From assembly GCF_950023065.1 (NCBI RefSeq), contig NC_088679.1:7316001-7380000 (forward strand): a stretch of 64,000 bases of DNA. The letters are read 5' to 3'. Position 1 is the stretch's first letter. Each line of letters starts with the position of its first letter. A program made the translations under genes and the position numbers. This document shows positions 22,201 to 32,000 of this stretch, piece by piece. Under the pieces are notes generated by a model, which searched no databases, had not been told where the DNA came from, and saw nothing but the letters and a program-made list of their open reading frames with translations. Origin of the DNA: Planococcus citri (lineage: Eukaryota > Arthropoda > Insecta > Hemiptera > Pseudococcidae).

Positions 22201-22449
22201 AAGCCTGCTTATGTCCTATCAGATGAAGAGGCAGAAAATGAAAAAAAAATTACGCCAATTCTCAAGAAAAAATCCCATCATTATGCAACCATTTTGCCTC
22301 AAGAGCCTGATATCGTCCCTCCGCCACCGCCTGCCCAAACACCTTCATCCTCTACCCAAAGAAGAGTCTCATTTGATCTTCCGAGCACCGTTACTTCAAG
22401 GGGCAGAGTGATAAAAAAACCAGCCCGATTCGCGGACTATGTTCTGTAG
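19225..22449 (+). CDS. pol: Pol polyprotein of the gypsy element
   Basis: About 1065 codons remain after the first in-frame GTG at 19252; since that is not ATG, expression is best explained by frameshifting from gag. Residue numbers count from 19252. An aspartic protease has DSGS at 28-31 and ILGADF near 99. Reverse transcriptase has YMDD near 325. RNase H has STDASG near 478. Integrase has an H-H-C-C zinc finger (HDLDH to CHQC) near 673-705, then a DDE core: D in HLDIV (about 738), D in TTDRG (about 797) and E in GMVERI (about 835). The C-terminal tail is Pro/Ser-rich. No stop or frameshift interrupts it. Start is given at the slip site. Confidence 0.96.
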   Translation, partial: KKRIDPAAGVTSRTAKVPRSSRLFIYDRNTHLYFLVDSGSDVTVIPKKYAKTVVPADYTLRAANNTPIQTYGLSALQIDIGLPKKFLWNAVVADVDVPILGADFLDHYHLLIDLNKQRIYDGSTLCSAICAKRFSTSSSINLVHTADDDPRVQELLNEFPALLRPPTYHEKPSHDVVHYIYTNGPPVHDKVRRLRPDIEAEVRQEFDKMVENGTCSPSSSDWASPLVVIKKKAIRIAGDYRRLNERTVPDRYPLPDLRDVTNRLSGKTVFSCVDLVRAFYNIPIYHKHVKKTAVITPFGLFEYKQMPFGLKNAPATFQRFINSVLSGLDFVFCYMDDILIFSSSEAEHQQHLRILFERLNKFGLTINHKKCKFFCEQVNFLGHLIGNGVFQPTEERVQFIKQLKKPRTITGLRRVIGILGFYRRFCKNAAQHLAPFNDILKGHTKKNDQTPVKWSPQLEADFERLKEIFVNFTLLHFPCNDAELSLSTDASGIAVGGVLEQILKGERQPLGYFSAKLDESQQRWSTYDREMYAIYAAVDHFSNLIEGRHFTIVTDHRPLCHLFTTKKPIKIERRSRWAEFISQYSTDIIHTSGIDNVVADALSRPEPELCELSAISLPAKLANFQQADDEVKNMRQKGYRQHVLKEIFVEDSSSTLLCSEYLGHCRPIVPKKMRREIFAKLHDLDHSGRRATLRKISIRYYWPGMNRDVKLWVKTCHQCQRVKTHRHTVSEFGKFPPSSRFEHVHLDIVVLSEWRYHRYLLTMIDRSTKWIEVIPIQSMDAITVATAFVENWISRYGVPLRITTDRGRQFLSDLMSELCKFLGSDQISTTAYNPKANGMVERIHRRLKEALRALGSKNWLTGLPMVLLGLRAAPRDDTGVSCAEMAFGRPLVLPGEFISPGPVAISNNYEYVQKLRDSIRKISPAASKQFQNRKIFVSEDLGKCKKVYVRVDRVRAPLEAPYDGPFTVLRRKKKYFLIDINGKEDAVSIDRLKPAYVLSDEEAENEKKITPILKKKSHHYATILPQEPDIVPPPPPAQTPSSSTQRRVSFDLPSTVTSRGRVIKKPARFADYVL

Positions 22450-22773
22450 TATACCTTTTTTAATTTTTAATTTACGTGTATATTGGTCCTAATTTTGAAA
22501 AATGTGGAAAAAAAAAAAAACGAAAAAATTTTGAAAAAAAAATTGTATTTTTTTAATGTGTGATAAGTTACCATTAGTTTAAGATTTTAACTTTTAAATA
22601 TTATTATGTAATTTATACTTTTTTAGTTGAAAAGCGATAAAAAAATTTTAAAATGTTTTAGAAAAAAAAAAAAAAAAATCCTATTTTTCAATCTACTGGC
22701 AATTTTACTTATATTTTTAATTATCGATCTCATGTTTTTGTCTATTTTTAATTCGGTGATGATTTTTTTTTCA

Positions 22774-22788
22774 AAGGGGGGGAAGATT
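22774..22788 (+). promoter_or_regulatory. Polypurine tract
   Basis: The purine run AAAGGGGGGGAAGA lies directly before the 3' LTR, in the usual place for priming plus-strand DNA synthesis. Confidence 0.8.
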
Positions 22789-22968
22789 TGTAGCGGTACT
22801 GCTCCATTTACCTACGAATTTATCTACGTTTACCACCCTTTTCCCCCTGTCCATATGTATTGCACTGTACTCGATGTAATGATACATTGTTGCTTAGTTC
22901 ATGTATGTTCGTTATGTAATAAACGTCTTATCATTGTGCGTACTCTCGTGTATACATTATTTATCACA
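22789..22968 (+). repeat. 3' LTR
   Basis: Same 180 bp as the 5' LTR with no difference seen. AATAAA at 22918-22923 should direct the 3' end of the element RNA. GTTG follows as the second half of the target duplication. Confidence 0.95.
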
Positions 22969-23733
22969 GTTGCACGGAGGATCGACAGGGGGTGCAGGTG
23001 GTCCTTATGCGGGCCCCCGATTATTGGAAATGATGAAAATGCCGGATCATTCGTGGAATAATTATCGATTTTTTAAAATTTTGAGGCTGCATTCAGCCGG
23101 AACTTTTTTCATAAACTTTTACCGTGTATTGGCAAAATTTTGCGAACATTGCCTGAAAATTACTCGAAATGTTTTGATTATAGCTGAAAATATTTGAATG
23201 TTGAGAAACATTACGAAATTGGAGTCGAATATTTTTAGGTGTCATAAAAATGCAAAATACATATTAAGAAATTTTATTAAACACTAACTACATATTTCTC
23301 ATGCACGTGTATTTCTGAAAGATTTCATTGGAAGTTGATACCTTTGATGTTTTTTTCTCAATTTTCAATAATTTTTCCATCATTTAATGTACTTACATTT
23401 TTTGCGGAATTTTTCTCGACCTCTGCAATATTACATCAACTGTCATTCATTTCCAACTGTTGCCATAGAATTTAAATAAATTTTCATCCCGTCATTCATA
23501 TAATTTTTACAAAATTATGTTTTATTTTGATAATTATAATTTTATTATAGATTTTCGTGACTTTCGACCGTTTTTTTGGTACCTAATTTAGTATGGATTT
23601 TTGCAATATTTTGGTCAAATTTTGTGATGTTTCGTTAATGTTTTACCTATGAATTTAAAAATCACCATAAAATACTTGATTTTAATCTGTCGAAGCAAGA
23701 TGAACTTATGATACAGATATCGTTGCTCAAAAT

Positions 23734-24094
23734 TATAGACACTGGACCTGCAGAATAAGACAACCAACTGTAGGCCGAGGGGAATGGAAACGGTAAAGAA
23801 AAGTTGAGTAACGCCATTTATCCCGCTGGGTGCTCTTGGCAGCGCTGTACTTCAATTTTGCAGGCAACAGGGAAAAGGGAGGGTTGTGTAGTCCGGAAGG
23901 AACTCCCGGCTGCGCGCGCAGTCAGGAGTACCTCGCGAGCTACACAACCCTCCCTTTTCCCTGTTGCCCGGTTGCCTGTAAAATTGAAGTACAGCGCTGC
24001 CAAGAGCACCCAGCGGGATAAATTGGCGTTACTCAGGTTATTTTGCCAAGATGGCTGCGAGTTGGTTGTCTTATACGCAGGTCCAGTGTCTATA
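23734..24094. mobile_element. hAT-like MITE, 361 bp, with 8-bp target duplication
   Basis: The ends are TATAGACACTGGACCTGC and its complement. Nearly the whole element is palindromic: the block with CAGCGCTGTACTTCAATTTT is mirrored around a GC-rich centre near 23915. CTCAAAAT flanks both sides (23726-23733 and 24095-24102). Copy A has the corresponding unoccupied site at about 3168-3180 (GCTCAAATGCACGC). An 8-bp duplication fits hAT transposition. The short ORFs on both strands mirror each other and are not genes. Confidence 0.88.
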
Positions 24095-25819
24095 CTCAAA
24101 ATGCACGCACATCACAAACAATCTGTCGAGATGTACCAGATTTTTTGGATTTAAAAAAATAATCTTATCGAGGAAAAATGATAAAAGTCGTACATATTTT
24201 TCCTTCATATTTTTAGTTAATGCCTAGGTCGAAGTTCAAACATCACAGTGGGCAGTGCCTATTTTATGTTCCTTCTGTTCTATTTCTTCATCAATAAGGT
24301 ACTTACAGCTATCTGAGAGAAAAACTGATAATAGTTGGGTACTTTGCCAAAAAATCAAACAGAAGTACCGAAATTATCGATAGGCTATCAAGTATCAGAT
24401 CTTTAGGCTCGAGAAAACTATTTATTTAAACACTTGATAGCAAATGAGAATGACTAGAGATACCCTATAATGATTACAATTCTCAGTGGAGTAATGATGA
24501 ATCATTCATTTTTATGGCTATTACAATAATGCAAATATGGAGTAAGCAGAAGCAATCATTCAAATACTTGAATCTTGAATTTTACTGTCCCAAAAAGTTA
24601 GCTTGGTAGGAATGTTACAAAATTTATAAGTACTCCGTGCAAATTCCCAATTAACGTAAGTACCTACTGATTTTTTTCAACTTCGAAAAAAAGGTTAAAT
24701 TAGATGAGCAATTGGGCATATTTTACGATACTGCTGTAGCGTAGAGCTACATTTGAAAAAAAATCAGAATCTCCGAAAGTCGTTTTTTTTTTGGATGAAA
24801 AAATTGCTAAAAATGAATTTAAGTTCAGGAAATTTTAGTCACGAGTCTTCAGACCATGCTCTCTTCAAAAATCACCAACATCTCGAGTGTTTTTTCATAA
24901 TACCTAACTTAATTTCTTTGAAATATTTCATATTACGTCATTTCCCGACTTCCGATCCATATACTCATGAGTTCAATGCGAAACCTTGTTTTTGAACGAT
25001 TTAACTCAGATGTAACAAAGTAAAAGTAAAGGAAATTGAACCCTGTTGAAAGGAAAGCACTCTTGAGTATATTTTCAACGAAAAATCTCCGAAGAAAACC
25101 CCCGATGCCAAAAATATGTTAATGCATGTTATCAAAACTTACCACAGCACTAGCTCTACTCTCTACAGATGAAGGATGGGTCATCAATTCGAATGGGTCT
25201 GAACTGTCCAACTTAACCGCTTTCGCCAAAGTTCGTTATTGGAAAAATACTCGTATCCGAAATATTCTAAATCACTTCCTCTTCAAAAATTCACCGTAGA
25301 AAAATTACCGAAAACCATTAAAAAAAATTATCGAAACGTTCTGAACCCTCGACATTCAAACGAATTAATTTTGGCTCCTGAACTCGTGTAGTCGTTCTTT
25401 TTGCACCGATGGTCATCAGGGCATCACTCATACTGAAGACCATAGTACTGGAATAGAATCAGTACCAAAGGCAAAAAAAAAAAATAGAGGAAATGCCTTT
25501 TATCTTAAACCATCGACAAGACAGAGGGGATAACAAAAGATTCCACTTCCTGTACGTGAGATGAACAACGAACATACACAGTAGCACATATTTCTCATCT
25601 TATAAACGTAGGTACAGATCTAGATGACTGATCCAAAGTACAAAAAGGCAGATGGTGGAAAAAAAGATGTGCAAAGTTGATATGAGTTAGTTCTGTTCGT
25701 GAGGCGATAAGATGCTTAATGACTTTTTGCGTCCCTCTTCAAGTATGTAGTTTCCTGGATCGTGGGAGAAAATGAATTTCTGAAGTAAAAATTATCAAAA
25801 TATTCGACTAGGTCAATCA

Positions 25820-25825
25820 TTTATT
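25820..25825 (-). terminator. Candidate polyadenylation signal of gene C
   Basis: AATAAA on the minus strand, about 225 nt downstream of the gene C stop codon. It is the first such hexamer noticed after the stop. Position and spacing are plausible; it is not proven. Confidence 0.4.
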
Positions 25826-26049
25826 TGAACACTTATAAAAAATAACGAATGACTAGAGATACCACAATAATTGAAATTCATCGTGCAATAATAATAAATC
25901 ATCAATTTTTCATAAAATTGTAACAATCACAGTGATTAGTTTGGTGTAGAATATAGGTAGATCAATCCATGAGCCATGTGCCATGACACCAGTAGGCGAA
26001 TTAGTCACCTTACTGCTCTTTACAACAAAAGAGGTAATTTACACCTAAC

Positions 26050-29000
26050 TTATAATGAAGTGCTTGTATTTTCTGGTAAATTAATCAATTCCAAATAATA
26101 CGCATTTTCGGCAACTAATCCCTCAAGATTCGCATTCCCAGCAACAGATGTACTCGTATCCATACCTTGACGGGTTTCATTTCGATGTGGAGGCGAGTTC
26201 AAAATACTCATATTTAAATAGTTATCTCTATCGTACGCTTCATCAATGGTCTCATTTATTTTTGGTTTATTTAAAGTGTTGGATTGCTGAAAATTCAAAC
26301 ATTTTCGTCAAAGTTCCAAGTGCATATGACTTCTGAGTGAAAAAAAAATTATGAAACTTCAACTCACAGATTGTATAGGATGTTCGAGAAGGTTTCCAAG
26401 CACTTGGCATAGTTCTGTGAATGTTGGTCTGCAGTTGGGATTGTGATGCCAGCAATCTATCATCACATCGTAGCTGTAGAAATTCGAAGTTGTGAGTTGA
26501 TTTTTTACTTTTCTTATTGAAAAAGAGATACTCGTATTTTGTAACTCGATGCTTACATTTTATTAGTGGCGAATTTAGGTTTTTCCATTCTGTATCCAGA
26601 TTCTAATTTATCATACAAGTCAGTCATACGTTCCAGCCCTAAAAAAAGAAGAAGAATCGTGAGTGTAACGAGACTCTGATTCTGATTCTTGAAAAACTTC
26701 TCTCTCATGAGTTGTCATCTTTCGAATTCATATTAAAAGGAAAGAAAGGAGAAAGAAGGATATAGATTGTGGAAAAATAAGTGCAAATTATAGATCATGT
26801 GATGTGTCTAAATAGGTACGTGAAAAGGTATTGTTTATCAACAGATTAGCAATGTTGAATTAACTCTGTACCTGGATACGGTGAAACTGCCAAGTAAAAA
26901 AATTCCCACATTGTAATACCAAAAGACCACACGTCGGATTGCGTTGAAAATACTCTATCTCGAATAGATTCAATAGCCATCCATTTCACAGGAAGTACCT
27001 GTAAGAAAATAAGTTATTGTTTTGCATTAACCAAACATCGTTGCCAAAAAAGGAATCGCATGTACCTAAGCTTTCAGAATAATTTGTATTTTGTAAAAAA
27101 AAACTTACAGTTTTACTACTCTGATATTGTTCATTTTGATACATACTCTTGGCAAGACCAAAGTCGCAGATTTTTACAGTGTTGCCTTCCGCCAGAAGAA
27201 CGTTTCTGGCAGCTAGATCGCCGTGTAAAATCTGAAGGAAAAACAAAAGCAAAAAATGAAATATTTGGGTTAGAAAGTACATAGGTAGGTACCGACATGC
27301 TTTGGAGGGAACGTTTTGCATGAGAAGTGATTGAATGAAAAGAATAAGAATTGGAATTTTCAAAGAGAATATGTACCTTACGACTAGCCAAGTACTCCAT
27401 ACCACGAGCGACTTGAAACGACCAATTAATCAAATCTTCAGTTTTAATGGTTTTATTGATAGATTCGTCATCGTCAGACATGTAATTTGAACGCCATTCG
27501 GGATCATATGAATGATTACTTATGAGATATCCGTCCGCGCCTAAAGCAAAACGATGAAGAAAACGAGAACAATAATGTCATATGAAATCTGATGTTACAA
27601 TGAAATATTCTCCTCATTTTTTGACGCAAAAAAATTGTACATATTTTGTAGGAAATACGATTGGAGCATTACCGATCGGAGTGTCTTCAGTCAGTTTACT
27701 TATATTCTTGGTTTCAGGTTCTCCAATACGTGGAATATTTTCATTTTCATACCTGAAAATTGAATAAGCGAAAATTTATTCTGAATTAAAATTGTCAAGA
27801 AATTAAACATTGAAGGGGTGATTTCACTCTAGCAGTGTATAGGTATAGATACTTATCCATTTCTTAGGCGGGGATAGGTTGGTAGGTAAAGGTATCCCAA
27901 ACGTTGATTTTTTTAAACCATACTTTCCCTTAAAATGAGGTGATGTTTCATTGTGGCTTCTTCACGTAATTTTATTTAGGTACTAACGATTCATCCATTC
28001 ATTCATTCATTCATTCATTCATTCATTCACTATTGATTTTTCACCTTTGATCAAGTCGTTATTTTGGCAATTGTTATTCTTTTTTTGAAGAGTGATTTAG
28101 TTTTTTTTGGATGACTGCAGTACTATGCTTCGTTGATTATGCAAAGGCCTTTATTATGTCAATTGGACAAAGCTTTACCTATGAGATGGCGGAGATACTA
28201 CATGAGATGGGAGTTCCAGAGCACCAAAGTAATTGAGCTGATCAAATCGCTGTATGACAAGAAAGAGATGATGGTGAGAGTAGGCGGCGAAGAGTCTACC
28301 TCTTTCTCAGGGCTGCATACTCTCACCTCTGCTGTTCAACATCTATGGCGAGTACATCATGCAAAAAGCCATGGAGAACTGGGAATGCGGCATCAAGATA
28401 GGAGGAAGAAGAATCTCCAATCTCCGCTAGGCTGATGATACCACCTTAATAGCCACAAATGAAGGGGAACTGGCAGAACTGATTAGGCAGGTCAGGATGA
28501 TCAGTGAGGACGTGGGACTCCTCATAAATTTGGGGAAAACCAAGGTCATGGTTTTTGATAGAGCTGGATATTTACCAGAATCTGAAGCCCTGAATGAATT
28601 TGAAAAAGTGAACTCATTTATTTATTTGGTAATTTGGTTGGGTTAACTTGTGGATGCTGATGGAGGATCAGCCAAGGAAATTAGAAGAAAAATAGCTCGT
28701 GGAAAAGCAGTGATGTCTCGGGTTGAGAAAAGTCACCATCAACTGAATCAGGATGCTAGTTTTTCCAGTTTTCTTATATGGAGCACATTAGCCTTTTAGT
28801 TCTATAGACTGCTACCCTATTGACAAGAAATATGCGTTTTAGTCTCACTTTTCAGCTATTACGCCCACGTTTTTTCAAATCCGCTATTACTCTGTTATAT
28901 CTGAAACCAGTTTTGTTGAGGTTGGCCACGTTTTTTTCACTGCATCCGCACTGTGTTTATGCCATCACACACTCCAGGGGGTCTTTCATAAAAGCAATTA

Positions 29001-32000
29001 CACACAGCATTTACGAGATTACGCCAGGCATAAACGCAACAAAAAACGCAGTCTCAGTTTTATGCGTTGAACCGCATTTTTCTTGTCAGTAGGGTACTCA
29101 CACTCAAAATTGTGTCACTGGTTATGTCTCTAACTCTGTCAATTTCAAATTGGAAACAAACGCATCTGCGCATGTCTCAAGAATTGATGAGTGTAAACAC
29201 GACACATCACCACCATTACCACCACTCTAATCCATTAACAACAAAATTCACACACACGTTTCCTGATACATGCGCAGATGTGTTTGTTTCCAATTTGAAA
29301 TCAACAGAGTTGGTGACAAAAGCAGTGGGATAATTTTGTGTTAAGAGTAGCCATCTAGATAACTAAAAGGTCAATGATGGAATGGAGACCTGGACATTGA
29401 AGCAAGATGATCGAAGAAGAATTGATGCCTTTGAAATGTGGGTATGGCGCAGGATGTTGAAGATACCATATGCTGCACACCATACAAATGCATCAATTGT
29501 GGAACAACTGCAAGAAACAACCAGGATAATGAGTTATTTTGGACACATAGCTGTAGAAGAGGACAGGAAAACATTGAAAAAGGAATTCTCTTTGGCAAGG
29601 TCCCTGGAACATGAGGAAGAGGAAGATCTCCAACAAGGTGGACTGATATAGTCTGGAAAATAGTTGATTCAGTTGCGACTGCCGCCACACTAGCTCAAGA
29701 CAGAGAGGAGTGGTGGTCGTTATTGGGGGGCACACTAGTGACTTGCGACTATGACGTTGATGATGAATCAATTCTGAGCACATTGTCTGCAAACGAATTG
29801 AGTACTTGGTTTGAATAATGTTTCATTTTGAGGGCACGCTCATTCTCAAAAGTTGTAAGTCCATTATTCTTGTACCCCCTCTCCACCCCAAACATCCAAA
29901 AAGAATTGATTTTCGCCTTATCTGTTCAAAAAGTCCCCTTTGTTCCGTCGTCAGGATTACCCTAACAGGGTGAGGCAAAATAAATGCCTATTGCCACAGC
30001 GATTATTCCAGGGAATCGACATTGTTTTCAGCTTTTACATAGTAGTTTCCCATTGTGTTCTACGCTATCTACAAAGTAACTCATACACCACTAGCCGGGT
30101 TTTTACAACCCTGAGTTCCGTAATCACCGCTACCTATAGTTGCTCAACTGGTTACAGCTTTTTGATACCGGCAACAGATTGGGTGCATTTCTGTTGCCTG
30201 TGCTGTTCTGGTGCTCGGAGCTTAACATGTAATAGATGTTTTAAATGCACTACAATGTATACAATACACGTTAACGCCTGCGTCTCTAGCGGGATTTGAA
30301 CCCGTGACCTCTTGTTCAGAAAGCCATGGCTCAACCCACTACGCCACCGAGCGTCCTTTTGTTCCAAAATTGTCGAATAAAAGTCTTTGTTATTCGCCAA
30401 GCTTGCTTATAAGGTTCCTTCTTTTTTTTGCCAAGGTACCAATTTTTGGAAAATTTGTCAAATAGTGCCAATTTTTGGAAAAGTTGCAAATGGTGTCAAT
30501 TTTTAGCAAAACAGTCAAGAAGTGACCAGTATCAACTTTTGGCAAAATTGTCGAACCATTGTGTTCTTGTCAAGATTGCCCAAAAAAGTAGGAACTGTTT
30601 TTTTTTCAAAATGTTTTCATTATAAGCTGTCAGAGAGTGTTAATCTTTGGCGAGTTAACAAAAAGTTGTGATGATTTGAAGAGTCCAGGGAAAGAACCAG
30701 GTAAGTCACTTTTTCAAACTTCTGAGTTACGGCGTTTTGAAGTATCAGAAGGCTCCAATTTTGTAGCGAATTTGAATTTCATCAAGGTAATGACTGGAAA
30801 TACATTACACAACATCCCACAAACACAACTTGAGGCATTATATGAAAAAAATGAAGAGATGAGCCAGTCACGACTTGAAAAGTCACTGTTTTCGTGAAAA
30901 AATCAAGCAAAAAATCGAAAAATCAGTGTTTCGCAACAACTTGAATTCGATGAAAATCGATTATTATGATGACATAATGAAAAATTTTTGTATTCTAAAT
31001 AGTTGACGATGTTGAAATTTTCTTCCTGTCGCCTCACATTTCGTCTCGGCTCATTTTTCTCTTCTCCTCTTTTTTTTAAAGGCCATTTTAACCACGAAAA
31101 ATAGATTTTTTTCAAAATGTAAATAGACTACATTTTTCTACTCCTCAGTGTGAATTTAATTCAACCCTAAACTCAGTTTTGAAAAAAAGTGACTTACCTG
31201 GTTCTTTCCCTGGACTCTTCATTTATTTTTCAAAATTCTTAGGAAAAAGTTTTTTGATAAAATGGTGAAGTGGTCATAATTTTTGCCAAAATTGTGTAGA
31301 AATTTGTACTTTTCCCCCCAAAATTTTCATAAGGCATTGATTTTTGCCTGTGCCTGTCAAAAAGTCCCTTTTTTTGTTTCTATTTTTTCAGTTTTGAAAC
31401 AAGTTCCTAATGTTGTAATTCTTTTGAATAAGTTATGTTCAAAATCATTAAAATAAACCAAAATTTCAATGTTTAATTTCAAGTAATTCAAGTCAACTTA
31501 TGCATCATTTTTTTGTTTTTTGTTTCAGAGGTAGAATAATGGAATACGTATAAGGTCCGCTACCTTCTCAGCTATATGTACAGAAAAAGTGAGTTACCTA
31601 TTTTTTTTTTTTTTTTTTTAAATGATTTATGGGAAAATCTTGCTTTAATTTATGGATTGAAGCAATTACATACTATAGTCATGCTTCATTCTTCAAGCAT
31701 AAGTCCAAATCATTTTGACGTTTCACTCAAATTTTAAATCTGTGAGCTCTTCGAATAAAAATCTAATAAGTTGAAATTTCTGAGGATCTACCAGGGTATT
31801 TGGCTACTTACCAATTGGCAGTGGTGACAGTGAAATCAATTTCATCATTTTTGTTAATTTGATTAACAAAGTTGTTTCTTCGCTTCAATAGAAAATCGCG
31901 TAAATTTCCATACTTGCAATATTCTACCATTACCGCTAATTCACCTAGAATGTTAAAATAATTCTAATGATTTCTTCTGATATTCAAATTCCCAAGTAGG

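Larger units (their letters stand above)
18085..22968 (+). mobile_element. Intact Ty3/gypsy LTR retrotransposon (4884 bp)
   Basis: In order: 5' LTR 18085-18264, tRNA primer site, gag 18332-19237, slippery heptamer, pol to 22449, polypurine tract and 3' LTR 22789-22968. The LTRs are both 180 bp, begin TG, end CA and appear identical base for base. The target duplication is GTTG (18081-18084 and 22969-22972). Pol order protease-RT-RNase H-integrase marks it as Ty3/gypsy rather than copia. No env ORF is visible between pol and the 3' LTR. Identical LTRs and open frames indicate a recent insertion, possibly still active. Confidence 0.97.
16346..23019. mobile_element. Foldback element FB1, most complete copy, split by a gypsy element
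   Basis: The left terminus at 16346 (CGGGGGGCGCATAAGG) is mirrored by the right terminus ending 23019 (CTTATGCGGGCCCCCG). Without the retrotransposon and its target duplication the element is about 1.79 kb. Inner terminal-repeat blocks (AACATTTCTAGCCC, AAAATGGCGGCCATTTTG) occur near 16425-16480 and 17990-18055. Between them lie inverted arrays of the unit of about 165 bp. Gypsy inserted into the right terminal repeat; the left repeat (16370-16410) serves as an internal copy of the unbroken sequence. Confidence 0.85.
15382..25800. repeat. Segmental duplication, copy B (5' part and upstream flank of gene B)
   Basis: Collinear with 1-4680. The extra length comes from the gypsy element (18085-22968), the hAT-like MITE (23734-24094) and foldback sequence that copy A has lost. 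Outside the insertions the two copies are closely similar, including non-coding DNA, for example TAGCAAATGAGAATGACTAG here and the matching stretch near 3510 in A. Between 24103 and 25800 I see no gene. Confidence 0.9.
28133..29800 (+). mobile_element. Decayed non-LTR retrotransposon (LINE) fragment
   Basis: Plus-strand pieces in several frames resemble the C-terminal half of an insect LINE reverse transcriptase. They include DYAKAF-like and IELIKSLYDKKEMMVRVG near 28130-28290, ADDTTLIATNEGELAELI near 28430-28490, GKTKVMVFDRAG near 28535-28570, and after an interruption ETWTLKQDDRRRIDAFEMW at 29385-29440 and RWTDIVWKIV near 29640. Stops and frameshifts break it. Two MITEs (28813-29096, 29097-29350) separate the parts. 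It lies antisense within intron 19 of gene C. It is non-functional. Confidence 0.8.

Noticed and set aside
23804..24154. ORFs of 116 and 93 aa on opposite strands
   Set aside because: They lie in the palindromic hAT-like MITE and mirror each other.
26148..26336. Plus-strand ORF opposite the last exon of gene C
   Set aside because: It is antisense to a well-supported exon and has no features of its own.
30152..30400. Functional tRNA gene
   Set aside because: A and B boxes are present, but the anticodon and acceptor stems do not pair well, so a SINE head is more likely.
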